DNA of 64,000 bases from Parabacteroides sp. Lineage in GTDB: Bacteria > Bacteroidota > Bacteroidia > Bacteroidales > Tannerellaceae. The stretch covers positions 1 through 64,000 of the forward strand of contig JAQVCX010000002.1 of the NCBI GenBank assembly GCA_028689545.1, written 5' to 3'. Under the pieces are notes generated by a model that was not told where the DNA came from, did not search any database, and saw only the letters and a program-made list of their open reading frames with translations. The translations under genes and the position numbers were made by a program. Shown here one piece after another: positions 26,216-33,778 of the stretch; the stretch's first letter is position 1; each line of letters opens with the position of its first letter.

Positions 26216-27253
26216 ATGATACAAGCTTTATCAGATTTAAGGACCGTGCGTTTCAACGACCGGGCGGACGGCGTGATCATTTTGGATCAAACCCTGCTTC
26301 CGGGTAAGGAAGCGTATCTGACCCTTACCACTGCCGGGGAGATATGGGACGCTATCTATCAATTAAAGGTACGTGGGGCGCCAGCCATCGGGGTGGCGGC
26401 GGCTTACGGGATCTACGTTTGCGCCCGCCGTATCGATACGGCGGAGCGATCCGTCTTCGTGGATGAGTTCCGGAAGATCAAGGAATATCTGGCGAGTTCC
26501 CGTCCGACGGCGGTGAACCTGGTGGCGGCGCTGAACCGGATGGAGCGGGTATTGGTGGCTCATCCTGCCTTCTCTGTCGTGGAATGGAAAGAGCTATTAT
26601 ATAAGGAAGCGATCGCGGTCCGGGAGGAAGACGCCGACGCTTGCCGGCGGATCGGCGAGAATTGCCTGGAGCTGCTCCGCCCCGGGATGGGAATCCTTAC
26701 GCATTGCAACGCCGGGCATCTGGCGGTCTCGGAGTATGGCACCGCCTTGGCTCCGATTTATCTGGGGCAGGAGAGGGGCTATGGCTTCAAGGTATTCGCC
26801 GACGAGACCCGCCCTTTGCTGCAAGGAGCCCGGCTCACGGCCTATGAGTTGAGCAGGGCCGGCGTGGACGTGACGCTGATTTGCGACAACATGGCCTCCA
26901 TCGTCATGCGCAAAGGCTGGGTGCAAGCCGTGGTAGTAGGCTGCGACCGGGTAGCCGCCAATGGCGACGTGGCGAATAAGATCGGTACCTCCGGCGTGGC
27001 TATCCTGGCCCGGCATTACAAGATCCCCTTCTATGTATTAGGCCCGACATCCACCATCGATAGCTCGTGCCCGGACGGAGATTCCATTGTGATAGAGGAG
27101 CGTAACCCTAAAGAAGTCACCGAGATGTGGTATTCAAGGCGTATGGCCCCGCAAGACGTGAAAGTCTACAACCCCGCCTTCGACATTACTCCTCACGAGC
27201 TAATCACGGCGATAATTACGGAGAAAGGCATCTTTTATGAAAATAATTGCTGA
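26216..27253 (+). CDS. mtnA: S-methyl-5-thioribose-1-phosphate isomerase
   Basis: A 345-residue enzyme of the eIF2B-alpha-like fold that converts methylthioribose 1-phosphate to methylthioribulose 1-phosphate in methionine salvage. Key motifs are [15 protein letters not shown], the catalytic Cys in [10 protein letters not shown], the catalytic Asp and phosphate site in [19 protein letters not shown], and [13 protein letters not shown] at the end. Length is typical. Relatives act as ribose-1,5-bisphosphate or other isomerases, but the HCNAG and [10 protein letters not shown] pattern fits MtnA. A -7 box TAGCTTTG lies at 26180-26187 with no good -33. Other methionine-salvage genes are not seen nearby. 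Confidence 0.92.
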   Translation: MIQALSDLRTVRFNDRADGVIILDQTLLPGKEAYLTLTTAGEIWDAIYQLKVRGAPAIGVAAAYGIYVCARRIDTAERSVFVDEFRKIKEYLASSRPTAVNLVAALNRMERVLVAHPAFSVVEWKELLYKEAIAVREEDADACRRIGENCLELLRPGMGILTHCNAGHLAVSEYGTALAPIYLGQERGYGFKVFADETRPLLQGARLTAYELSRAGVDVTLICDNMASIVMRKGWVQAVVVGCDRVAANGDVANKIGTSGVAILARHYKIPFYVLGPTSTIDSSCPDGDSIVIEERNPKEVTEMWYSRRMAPQDVKVYNPAFDITPHELITAIITEKGIFYENNC

Positions 27254-27257
27254 AAGT

Positions 27258-27288
27258 TTTGCTAATCCCGAAACAATCAGTAATTTTG
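27258..27288 (+). promoter_or_regulatory. Promoter of rpsU
   Basis: TTTG (27258-27261), 19 bases, TAATTTTG (27281-27288): a full consensus match, about 50 bases before the rpsU ATG and starting within five bases of the mtnA stop. Confidence 0.85.
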
Positions 27289-27337
27289 CCGCTCAATTTG
27301 AGGATATAAATAATTAAACAATATAACAATTTAAATT

Positions 27338-27529
27338 ATGATCGTAGTTCCATTAAAAGAAGGCGAAAACATCGAGAAGGCGCTTAAGAAATTCAAGAGA
27401 AAGTTCGAGAAAACAGGTGTAGTCAAGGAATTGAGAGGCCGTCAAGCTTTCGAGAAACCGTCTGTTACGAAGAGAAAGCAGACTATGCGTGCCGTCTACG
27501 TACAGCAATTGCAGCAAGTAGAAGAATAA
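27338..27529 (+). CDS. rpsU: Small ribosomal subunit protein bS21
   Basis: A 63-residue basic protein of the 30S subunit that helps mRNA binding near the anti-Shine-Dalgarno helix. The sequence VPLKEGENIEKALKKFKRKF and the Arg/Lys-rich second half are typical of bS21. In Bacteroidetes bS21 takes part in hiding the 16S tail, which fits the weak use of Shine-Dalgarno sites seen in this window. The gene has its own promoter and is followed by a Xer recombinase and hpf, the usual Bacteroidales order. Confidence 0.96.
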   Translation: MIVVPLKEGENIEKALKKFKRKFEKTGVVKELRGRQAFEKPSVTKRKQTMRAVYVQQLQQVEE

Positions 27530-27602
27530 TTATAGCCTTTAGGCTTGTTTTATTGAATTCTTATTCCTATTTTCGTTGCATGAATGTTGATGCAACGAGA
27601 AT

Positions 27603-28511
27603 ATGCTGATCGATGACTTTCTAAACTATCTCCGGTACGAGCGGAACTATTCCGTTTATACGATTGGTGCTTATTCGAAGGATTTGGACCAATTCCAGAG
27701 ATATGTAAGAGAGCATCGAGAAGGTGTATTCGACCCCGGGGAAATCGACTCGGATTTCGTGAGATGCTGGATCGTTAGTTTGATGGACCAGAAGCTCTCT
27801 CCCGTATCGGTAAACCGGAAATTAAGTTCTTTGAAATCTTTTTTTAAGTTTCTCATGAGACGGGGCATAGTCTCCGCGAATCCGTTGAGATTGGTGAACG
27901 GTCCGAAAACGAAGAAACCCTTACCTTATTTTATTAAGGATAGCGAGTTGGAGGCGTTGTTGGACGGAGACGGGTTTGATGAGGATTTTGAAGGTGTGAG
28001 GAATCGGTTGATCATTGAGATGCTATACGATACCGGGATGCGCCGCTCTGAGCTAATCGGCATCCGGAATACGGATGTAGATTATGAGGCGATGCAGGTC
28101 AAGGTAACCGGAAAGCGGAACAAGCAGCGGTTGATTCCTTTTGCGGAGGGTTTGAAAAACTTAATGCTTGCATACACGGAAGTCCGTGATCGTGAGGCAG
28201 AGGCGGCCAGTGAGTGGTTTTTCGTCCGTAAGAACGGGAACCAGTTGTCGACGGGAATTGTTTATAATGTAGTAAAGAAGCAATTGTCGGAAATACCCAT
28301 GCTGGCTAAACGAAGCCCACACGTGTTACGACATTCATTCGCGACGAGTATGTTAAACAACGGGGCCGAGCTGAACGCTGTGAAAGATTTATTAGGTCAT
28401 AGCAGTTTGGCATCCACCAGCGTTTACACGCATACAACCTTTGAGGAGTTAAAAAAAGTGTATCATGCTCATCCAAGAGCAAAAAAAGAAGGAGGTTATT
28501 ATGGAGGTTAG
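27603..28511 (+). CDS. xerC: Site-specific tyrosine recombinase XerC/XerD
   Basis: A 302-residue recombinase of the chromosome-dimer resolution type. The N-terminal SAM-like core-binding domain (FLNYLRYERNYSVYTIGAYS) precedes the catalytic domain with Arg in TGMRRSEL, Lys in VTGKRNKQR, HVLRHSFAT, LLGHSSLAST and the nucleophile Tyr in SVYTHT. All catalytic residues are present. XerC and XerD are hard to tell apart by eye, so the symbol is tentative. The place between rpsU and hpf, well away from any mobile-element sign, marks it as a housekeeping gene. Its stop overlaps the hpf start by 11 bases. Confidence 0.9.
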   Translation: MLIDDFLNYLRYERNYSVYTIGAYSKDLDQFQRYVREHREGVFDPGEIDSDFVRCWIVSLMDQKLSPVSVNRKLSSLKSFFKFLMRRGIVSANPLRLVNGPKTKKPLPYFIKDSELEALLDGDGFDEDFEGVRNRLIIEMLYDTGMRRSELIGIRNTDVDYEAMQVKVTGKRNKQRLIPFAEGLKNLMLAYTEVRDREAEAASEWFFVRKNGNQLSTGIVYNVVKKQLSEIPMLAKRSPHVLRHSFATSMLNNGAELNAVKDLLGHSSLASTSVYTHTTFEELKKVYHAHPRAKKEGGYYGG

Positions 28512-28800
28512 AATTCAAGCAATTCATTTCGACGCAACTGCACAGTTGGAAGCGTTTGTTCAGAAGAAAGTTTCTAAATTGGAGCAATACTTCGATGGTA
28601 TTATATTGGCGGAGATTACATTAAAGGTGGTTAAGCCTGAGACAGTGAAGAACAAGCAAGCCAGTATAATGTTGTCCGTGAAGAACGGGGAATGTTTCGC
28701 TGATAAGATAAACGATACTTTCGAGGGAGCGGTAGACGATTGCGTCGAGGCTTTGGAGAAGCAATTGGTTAAATTCAAAGAAAAAGTCAGAGCCAAATAA
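28501..28800 (+). CDS. hpf: Ribosome hibernation promoting factor (short HPF/RaiA)
   Basis: A 99-residue protein that binds the 30S decoding site in slow growth and protects idle ribosomes. The beta-alpha-beta-beta-beta-alpha pattern is seen in MEVRIQAIHFDATAQLEAFV and VKKQLVKFKEK-like helices, with basic patches. It is the short form without a dimerisation tail. The ATG at 28501 is chosen because AAGGAGG lies five bases before it; a longer frame from 28465 would start inside the recombinase. The overlap of 11 bases with xerC suggests coupled translation. Confidence 0.9.
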   Translation: MEVRIQAIHFDATAQLEAFVQKKVSKLEQYFDGIILAEITLKVVKPETVKNKQASIMLSVKNGECFADKINDTFEGAVDDCVEALEKQLVKFKEKVRAK

Positions 28801-28817
28801 AAAAAACGGTAGATAAA

Positions 28818-28848
28818 TTTGGTAGGTCAAAAATAATATCTAAATTTG
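28818..28848 (+). promoter_or_regulatory. Promoter of the tRNA-tuf operon
   Basis: TTTG (28818-28821), exactly 19 bases, TAAATTTG (28841-28848): a perfect consensus promoter. Transcription should start near 28855, within a hairpin that precedes tRNA-Thr. Confidence 0.88.
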
Positions 28849-28850
28849 CA

Positions 28851-28883
28851 GCCGTTTCGCCGAGGTGACGAAACGGCTTCTTT
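28851..28883 (+). terminator. Hairpin with T tail before the tRNA cluster
   Basis: A 9-bp perfect stem GCCGTTTCG/CGAAACGGC with a 9-base loop is followed by TTCTTTT. It overlaps the predicted start site of the tRNA operon, so it may terminate readthrough from hpf while the new transcript starts inside it and cannot form it fully. Confidence 0.6.
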
Positions 28884-28893
28884 TAGAAGTATT

Positions 28894-28967
28894 GCCTCTT
28901 TAGCTCAGTTGGCCAGAGCACGTGATTTGTAATCTCGGGGTCGTTGGTTCGAATCCGACAAGAGGCT
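28894..28967 (+). tRNA. tRNA-Thr (TGT)
   Basis: A 74-base cloverleaf with acceptor GCCTCTT/AAGAGGC, anticodon loop TTTGTAA (TGT) and T arm GTTGG-TTCGAAT-CCGAC. It is the first of four tRNAs in the order Thr-Tyr-Gly-Thr before tuf, the same order as thrU-tyrU-glyT-thrT-tufB in E. coli. Confidence 0.95.
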
Positions 28968-28986
28968 CTAAAGAGTGGAAAGTTGA

Positions 28987-29053
28987 TAATTGACAGTGAA
29001 TGTCGCTTTCCTGTTTTAAATCTGTCGATTGTTGATTATCAACTGTCAATTGA
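28987..29053. repeat. Inverted TTGATAATTGACAGT element between tRNAs
   Basis: AGTTGATAATTGACAGT at the left and copies of AACTGTCAATTG and ATTATCAAC at the right face each other, so the spacer between tRNA-Thr and tRNA-Tyr can fold. It is related to the short repeat after priA and may be a processing site or a dispersed intergenic element. Confidence 0.55.
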
Positions 29054-29061
29054 AATGTATT

Positions 29062-29144
29062 GGGCAGTTACCAGAGTGGCCAAATGGGGCTGACTGTAAC
29101 TCAGCTGGCTTTCGCCTTCGGTGGTTCGAATCCATCACTGCCCA
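29062..29144 (+). tRNA. tRNA-Tyr (GTA)
   Basis: An 83-base class II tRNA with acceptor GGGCAGT/ACTGCCC, anticodon loop CTGTAAC (GTA) and a long variable arm containing GGCTTTCGCC, as expected for tyrosine tRNA. Confidence 0.95.
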
Positions 29145-29189
29145 CACGGATGAAACAAAAGGATAGAACCTGCTGGTTTATTCGGTCTT

Positions 29190-29262
29190 GCGGAAGTAGC
29201 TCAGTTGATAGAGCATTAGCCTTCCAAGCTGAGGGTCGCGGGTTTGAGCCCCGTCTTCCGCT
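29190..29262 (+). tRNA. tRNA-Gly (TCC)
   Basis: A 73-base cloverleaf with acceptor GCGGAAG/CTTCCGC, anticodon loop CTTCCAA (TCC) and T-loop TTTGAGC. CCA is not encoded. Confidence 0.94.
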
Positions 29263-29272
29263 CTTATATGTT

Positions 29273-29344
<72 letters not shown>

Positions 29345-29393
29345 CAATAGAAAATAGAACATGATCATTAATCAAATAAAGAACAATTAAGTT

Positions 29394-30581
29394 ATGGCAA
29401 AAGAGAAATTTGACAGATCGAAACCACATGTGAACATTGGTACGATTGGTCACGTTGACCACGGTAAAACAACTTTGACAGCTGCTATCACAACAGTATT
29501 GGCAAAGAGAGGTCTTTCAGAGTTGCGCTCATTCGATTCTATCGATAACGCTCCTGAAGAAAAAGAGAGAGGTATCACAATCAACACTTCTCACGTAGAG
29601 TATCAGACTGCAAACCGCCACTATGCTCACGTAGACTGTCCGGGTCACGCCGACTACGTAAAGAACATGGTAACTGGTGCTGCTCAGATGGACGGTGCTA
29701 TCATTGTTTGTGCTGCAACTGATGGTCCTATGCCTCAAACTCGCGAGCACATCCTTTTGGCTCGTCAGGTAAACGTTCCGAGATTGGTTGTTTTCATGAA
29801 CAAGTGTGACATGGTTGACGACGAGGAAATGTTGGAATTGGTTGAGATGGAGATGAGAGAGTTGCTTTCATTCTATCAATTCGACGGTGACAACACTCCG
29901 ATCATCCGCGGTTCTGCTCTTGGTGCATTGAACGGTGATCCTAAGTGGGAAGATAAGGTAATGGAGTTGATGGAAGCTTGTGATACTTGGATTCCACTGC
30001 CTCCGCGTGAAGTCGACAAGCCTTTCTTGATGCCGGTTGAGGACGTATTCTCTATCACTGGTCGTGGTACTGTTGCTACAGGTCGTATCGAGACAGGTAT
30101 CGTTAAGGTTGGTGAGGAAGTTCAGATCATTGGTCTTGGCGCTGCTGGAAAGAAATCTGTTGTTACAGGTGTTGAGATGTTCCGTAAGTTATTGGATCAA
30201 GGTGAGGCTGGTGATAACGTAGGTTTGTTGCTTCGCGGTATCGATAAGAACGAGATCAAGCGTGGTATGGTAATCTGCCACCCGGGTCAGGTTAAGGAAC
30301 ACTCTCGTTTCAAGGCTGAGGTTTATATCTTGAAGAAAGAGGAAGGTGGTCGTCACACTCCGTTCCACAACAAATATCGTCCTCAGTTCTATATCCGTAC
30401 ATTGGACGTAACTGGCGAGATCACTTTGCCGGAAGGAACTGAAATGGTAATGCCAGGTGATAACGTAACGATCGAGGTAGAGTTGATCTATCCGGTAGCA
30501 TGTAGCGTAGGTCTTCGTTTCGCTATCCGCGAGGGTGGACGTACAGTAGGTGCAGGCCAGATCACGGAATTAGAGAACTAA
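29394..30581 (+). CDS. tuf: Elongation factor Tu
   Basis: A 395-residue GTPase that brings aminoacyl-tRNA to the ribosome. The G motifs are all present: GHVDHGKTT at residues 19-27, [18 protein letters not shown] and the SAL region. Domains 2 and 3 follow with [13 protein letters not shown] and [16 protein letters not shown]. Length and sequence are typical. It is co-transcribed with four upstream tRNAs, and a terminator follows 20 bases after the stop, ahead of tRNA-Trp. Codon use is strongly biased, as for a highly expressed gene. Confidence 0.98.
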   Translation: MAKEKFDRSKPHVNIGTIGHVDHGKTTLTAAITTVLAKRGLSELRSFDSIDNAPEEKERGITINTSHVEYQTANRHYAHVDCPGHADYVKNMVTGAAQMDGAIIVCAATDGPMPQTREHILLARQVNVPRLVVFMNKCDMVDDEEMLELVEMEMRELLSFYQFDGDNTPIIRGSALGALNGDPKWEDKVMELMEACDTWIPLPPREVDKPFLMPVEDVFSITGRGTVATGRIETGIVKVGEEVQIIGLGAAGKKSVVTGVEMFRKLLDQGEAGDNVGLLLRGIDKNEIKRGMVICHPGQVKEHSRFKAEVYILKKEEGGRHTPFHNKYRPQFYIRTLDVTGEITLPEGTEMVMPGDNVTIEVELIYPVACSVGLRFAIREGGRTVGAGQITELEN

Positions 30582-30601
30582 TTCAAACTGTAAATAAATA
30601 T

Positions 30602-30633
30602 ATAGCCAGTCTTTTTAAGGGACTGGCTATTTT
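30602..30633 (+). terminator. Terminator or processing hairpin after tuf
   Basis: A 10-bp stem ATAGCCAGTC/GACTGGCTAT with a TTTTTAAGG loop is followed by only three T residues before tRNA-Trp. It may terminate partially and let the rest pass into the secE operon. Confidence 0.7.
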
Positions 30634-30706
30634 ACGGAAGTAGCTCAGTTGGTAGAGCACTGGTCTCCAAAACCAGGTGTCGGGAGTTCGAGCCTCTCCT
30701 TCCGTG
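30634..30706 (+). tRNA. tRNA-Trp (CCA)
   Basis: A 73-base cloverleaf with acceptor ACGGAAG/CTTCCGT, anticodon stem CTGGT/ACCAG, loop CTCCAAA (CCA) and discriminator G, which is normal for tryptophan. It sits between tuf and secE. Confidence 0.95.
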
Positions 30707-30724
30707 CTAAAATCTATAGATTCG

Positions 30725-30919
30725 ATGAAAAAGATAATTACTTATATTAAGGAATCTTATAACGAACTTGTTTATAAAGTTTCTTGGCCTACGAGAGCAG
30801 AGCTTTCCAATAGTGCGGTTGTTGTTATGTTTGCTTCCCTTATCATCGCCGCATTGATCTTTGTTGTTGACGGGGCCTTCGAGGCTGTTATGCGTTTCTT
30901 CTACAATCAAATTTTCTAA
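30725..30919 (+). CDS. secE: Preprotein translocase subunit SecE
   Basis: A 64-residue single-pass subunit of the SecYEG channel. The amphipathic N-terminal helix ITYIKESYNELVYKVSWPTR holds the conserved KVSWP motif and is followed by one membrane helix (VVVMFASLIIAALIFVVDG). The ATG at 30725 is used, because a longer frame would begin inside tRNA-Trp. nusG begins 11 bases downstream, as in most bacteria. Confidence 0.95.
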   Translation: MKKIITYIKESYNELVYKVSWPTRAELSNSAVVVMFASLIIAALIFVVDGAFEAVMRFFYNQIF

Positions 30920-30930
30920 TCAGTTAAGGT

Positions 30931-31473
30931 ATGTCTGATATCCAAAAGAAATTTTACGTTCTGCGTGCCATTAGTGGCAAGGAGAATAAGGTGCGGGAAT
31001 ATCTAGAGGCTGAGTTGAAAAATACGGATCTGGGAGAATATGTATCTCAAGTCTTGATTCCGACCGAGAAAACCTTTACGGTACGAAACGGTAAGAAGGT
31101 CATGAAAGAAAGAGCTTACTTGCCGGGTTATGTGCTAGTTGAGGCCGCTTTGGTTGGTGAGGTTGCTCATCGATTGCGGAACATTCCGAACGTGATTGGT
31201 TTCTTGGGTGGTTCTGATACCCCTGTGCCATTGCGTCCTGCCGAAGTGAGTCGTATCTTAGGTACGGTTGACGAGTTGCAGGAACAACAAGAGGATCTGG
31301 ATATCCAGTTCTATGTTGGCGAGAGTGTGAAGATTACTTTTGGACCGTTTAGCGGTTTCACGGGTATAATCGAAGAGGTCAACGCCGAGAAAAAGAAACT
31401 TAAGGTGATGGTTAAGGTCTTCGGACGTAAGACCCCCCTTGAGTTGGGTTATATGCAAGTTGAGAAAGAATAG
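30931..31473 (+). CDS. nusG: Transcription termination/antitermination factor NusG
   Basis: A 180-residue transcription factor that binds RNA polymerase and links it to Rho or to the ribosome. The N-terminal NGN domain (FYVLRAISGKENKVREYLE, LPGYVLVE, NVIGFLGG) is followed by a KOW domain (YVGESVKITFGPFSGFTGI, KVFGRKTPLEL). It lies in the conserved secE-nusG-rplK order, and 67 bases separate it from rplK. It is the housekeeping NusG rather than a capsule-locus UpxY/NusG paralogue, judged by context. Confidence 0.96.
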   Translation: MSDIQKKFYVLRAISGKENKVREYLEAELKNTDLGEYVSQVLIPTEKTFTVRNGKKVMKERAYLPGYVLVEAALVGEVAHRLRNIPNVIGFLGGSDTPVPLRPAEVSRILGTVDELQEQQEDLDIQFYVGESVKITFGPFSGFTGIIEEVNAEKKKLKVMVKVFGRKTPLELGYMQVEKE

Positions 31474-31540
31474 TACTCTTGTTACGAAAAGTGCTACCTT
31501 TCTGTTATTGATGTTATATATCTAAAAAAATTTAGAAACA

Positions 31541-31984
31541 ATGGCTAAAGAAGTTGCTGGACAAATCAAATTGCAGATTAAAGGAGGAGCAGCAAACCCT
31601 TCTCCCCCAGTAGGACCTGCTTTGGGTTCTAAGGGTATTAACATTATGGAGTTTTGCAAGCAATTTAATGCCAAGACCCAAGACAAGGCTGGTAAGATAT
31701 TACCTGTTGTAATTACTTACTATGTCGATAAGTCTTTCGACTTTGTCGTTAAAACTCCTCCTGTGGCAATCCAGTTGTTGGAAGCTACTAAGAAGAAGAG
31801 CGGTTCCGCTCAACCTAACCGTGATAAGATCGCAGAGATCACATGGGATCAGGTGAAGGTTATCGCTGAGGACAAACTAGTCGATCTAAACTGCTTTACT
31901 GTTGAGTCGGCCATGAGTATGGTCGCTGGAACAGCCAGAAGTATGGGTATCACTGTTAAAGGGACATTCCCGGATAATAATTAA
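31541..31984 (+). CDS. rplK: Large ribosomal subunit protein uL11
   Basis: A 147-residue protein of the GTPase-associated centre. The N-terminal domain has [20 protein letters not shown], the thiopeptide-sensitivity region with conserved prolines. The C-terminal domain binds the 23S L11 stalk ([12 protein letters not shown]). It starts the rplKAJL set and is followed by rplA after 15 bases. Confidence 0.98.
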   Translation: MAKEVAGQIKLQIKGGAANPSPPVGPALGSKGINIMEFCKQFNAKTQDKAGKILPVVITYYVDKSFDFVVKTPPVAIQLLEATKKKSGSAQPNRDKIAEITWDQVKVIAEDKLVDLNCFTVESAMSMVAGTARSMGITVKGTFPDNN

Positions 31985-31999
31985 TAAACTTCAATTGAG

Positions 32000-32698
32000 A
32001 TGAGTAAACTTACAAAAAATCAAAAGTTGGCTTTGGGCAAGATTGAAGCTGGGAAAGCATATACATTGAAAGAAGCTTCAGATTTAGTAAAGGAAATTAC
32101 TACAACGAAGTTTGACGCATCCGTAGATGTTGATGTCCGTTTAGGCGTTGATCCCCGTAAGGCCAATCAAATGGTGAGAGGTGTGGTTTCATTACCTCAC
32201 GGAACAGGTAAGCAGGTTCGGGTTCTGGCATTATGTACTCCGGATAAGGAAGCTGAAGCTTCTGCCGCTGGAGCGGACTATGTTGGATTGGATGAGTATA
32301 TTAATAAGATTAAAGGCGGTTGGACTGACATTGACGTTATCATCACTATGCCTTCTATCATGGGTAAGATCGGTGCTTTAGGTCGCATATTAGGCCCTCG
32401 TGGTTTGATGCCTAACCCAAAGAGCGGTACGGTTACCAATGAGATCGGAAATGCGGTGAAAGAAGTTAAGCAAGGTAAGATCGACTTTAAGGTAGACAAG
32501 AGCGGTATCGTTCACACATCTGTTGGTAAGGTGTCGTTCACTCCGGAACAGATTCGTGACAATGCTAAGGAGTTTATTTCAACTTTGATCAAGTTGAAAC
32601 CTACTGCGGCTAAAGGTGCGTATATAAAGAGTATTTATCTTTCTAGTACTATGAGTGCGGGTATTAAAATTGACCCCAAATCAGTTGAAGAAAACTAA
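32000..32698 (+). CDS. rplA: Large ribosomal subunit protein uL1
   Basis: A 232-residue protein of the L1 stalk that helps release E-site tRNA. The two-domain fold is recognisable from [19 protein letters not shown] and [15 protein letters not shown]. In many bacteria L1 represses the rplK-rplA mRNA by binding a leader that mimics its rRNA site; no such site was clearly seen here. rplJ follows after 14 bases. Confidence 0.98.
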   Translation: MSKLTKNQKLALGKIEAGKAYTLKEASDLVKEITTTKFDASVDVDVRLGVDPRKANQMVRGVVSLPHGTGKQVRVLALCTPDKEAEASAAGADYVGLDEYINKIKGGWTDIDVIITMPSIMGKIGALGRILGPRGLMPNPKSGTVTNEIGNAVKEVKQGKIDFKVDKSGIVHTSVGKVSFTPEQIRDNAKEFISTLIKLKPTAAKGAYIKSIYLSSTMSAGIKIDPKSVEEN

Positions 32699-32712
32699 AA
32701 AACAATTGAACA

Positions 32713-33243
32713 ATGAGAAAGGAAGATAAAGGAACTATTATAGGTCAATTAACTGAGACATTAAAGGAATATCCTAATTTCTATTTGACGGATATCGATG
32801 CGTTGAACGCAGAGAAAACCAGCAAATTGAGAAGAGAGTGTTTCAAGCGTGAGGTTAAGTTAGTCGTTGTAAAAAATAACTTGCTTAAGAAAGCGTTGGA
32901 GAACATTGAAGGAGACTTCTCTGATCTTAACGTAGCATTTAAAGGCAATACGGCTGTGATGTTCTCACAAGTCGCTAATGCTCCCGCTCGCCTGATTAAG
33001 GATTTTACTAAGGACGCTAAAAAAGATGTAGTCGCTAAACCGGCTTTGAAGGCTGCTTACGTACAAGAAAGCTTCTATGTAGGTGCTGAGAATCTTGAGG
33101 CATTAGTAAATATCAAGAGTAAGAATGAACTTATCGCCGATGTTATCGCATTGTTGGAATCTCCGGCGAAGAATGTTATTTCTGCTCTTCAGTCATCAGG
33201 ACAAACAATCCATGGTCTGTTGAAGACTTTGGAAGAAAGATAA
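32713..33243 (+). CDS. rplJ: Large ribosomal subunit protein uL10
   Basis: A 176-residue protein that anchors the L7/L12 dimers on the ribosome stalk base. The N-terminal domain holds CFKREVKLVVVKNNLLKKAL and the C-terminal helix that receives L7/L12 ends GLLKTLEER. With only 14 bases between rplA and rplJ, any L10 autoregulatory leader would have to lie inside the end of rplA. rplL follows after 50 bases. Confidence 0.97.
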   Translation: MRKEDKGTIIGQLTETLKEYPNFYLTDIDALNAEKTSKLRRECFKREVKLVVVKNNLLKKALENIEGDFSDLNVAFKGNTAVMFSQVANAPARLIKDFTKDAKKDVVAKPALKAAYVQESFYVGAENLEALVNIKSKNELIADVIALLESPAKNVISALQSSGQTIHGLLKTLEER

Positions 33244-33293
33244 TTTTTTATTAAAACATTACACAGATAAATAATCATTTAAATCATACAAAA

Positions 33294-33671
33294 ATGGCAG
33301 ATTTGAAAGCTTTTGCAGAACAATTAGTAAACTTGACCGTTAAAGAAGTTAGCGAATTAGCTACTATCCTTAAAGAAGAGTATGGTATCGAACCTGCTGC
33401 TGCAGCTGTTGCTGTTGCTGGTCCTGCTGCTGGTGGTGCTGCTGCCGCTGCAGAAGAGAAGACTTCTTTCGATGTTGTATTGAAAGCAGCTGGTGCTAAT
33501 AAGTTAGCTATCGTTAAGTTAGTTAAGGAATTAACAGGTCTTGGCTTGAAAGAGGCTAAGGATATGGTAGATAGCGCTCCTAACGCAATCAAGGAAGGTA
33601 TCGCTAAAGCTGACGCTGAGGCATTGAAGAAACAGTTGGAAGAGGCTGGAGCTGAAGTTGAGCTTAAATAG
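33294..33671 (+). CDS. rplL: Large ribosomal subunit protein bL12 (L7/L12)
   Basis: A 125-residue stalk protein that recruits translation GTPases. The N-terminal dimer domain ([19 protein letters not shown]) is linked by an Ala/Gly-rich hinge ([18 protein letters not shown]) to the C-terminal domain with [20 protein letters not shown] and [16 protein letters not shown] strong hairpin follows, so this is probably the most abundant protein made from the operon. Confidence 0.98.
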   Translation: MADLKAFAEQLVNLTVKEVSELATILKEEYGIEPAAAAVAVAGPAAGGAAAAAEEKTSFDVVLKAAGANKLAIVKLVKELTGLGLKEAKDMVDSAPNAIKEGIAKADAEALKKQLEEAGAEVELK

Positions 33672-33699
33672 TATTTATAACCTGGTTTCCAGGTGATTT

Positions 33700-33738
33700 G
33701 GTTAAGAGTCTCCGACTACGAAGACTCTTAACCTTTTT
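33700..33738 (+). terminator. Terminator/attenuator between rplL and rpoB
   Basis: A 12-bp perfect stem GGTTAAGAGTCT/AGACTCTTAACC with a 10-base loop is followed by five T residues. In many bacteria a partial terminator here lowers rpoBC expression relative to the ribosomal genes; readthrough is likely because no clear promoter was found in the 40 bases before rpoB. Confidence 0.88.
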
Positions 33739-33778
33739 GTGTCTATAATTTCAATAAGTTCAATAAATTCCTTACTAG

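Noticed and set aside
27603..28511. Tyrosine recombinase as the integrase of a mobile element
   Set aside because: It sits in the housekeeping order rpsU-xer-hpf, has normal composition and no attachment-site duplications near the adjoining tRNAs.
30677..30724. Longer secE start inside tRNA-Trp
   Set aside because: The upstream part of the frame is tRNA sequence; the ATG at 30725 gives the standard SecE length.
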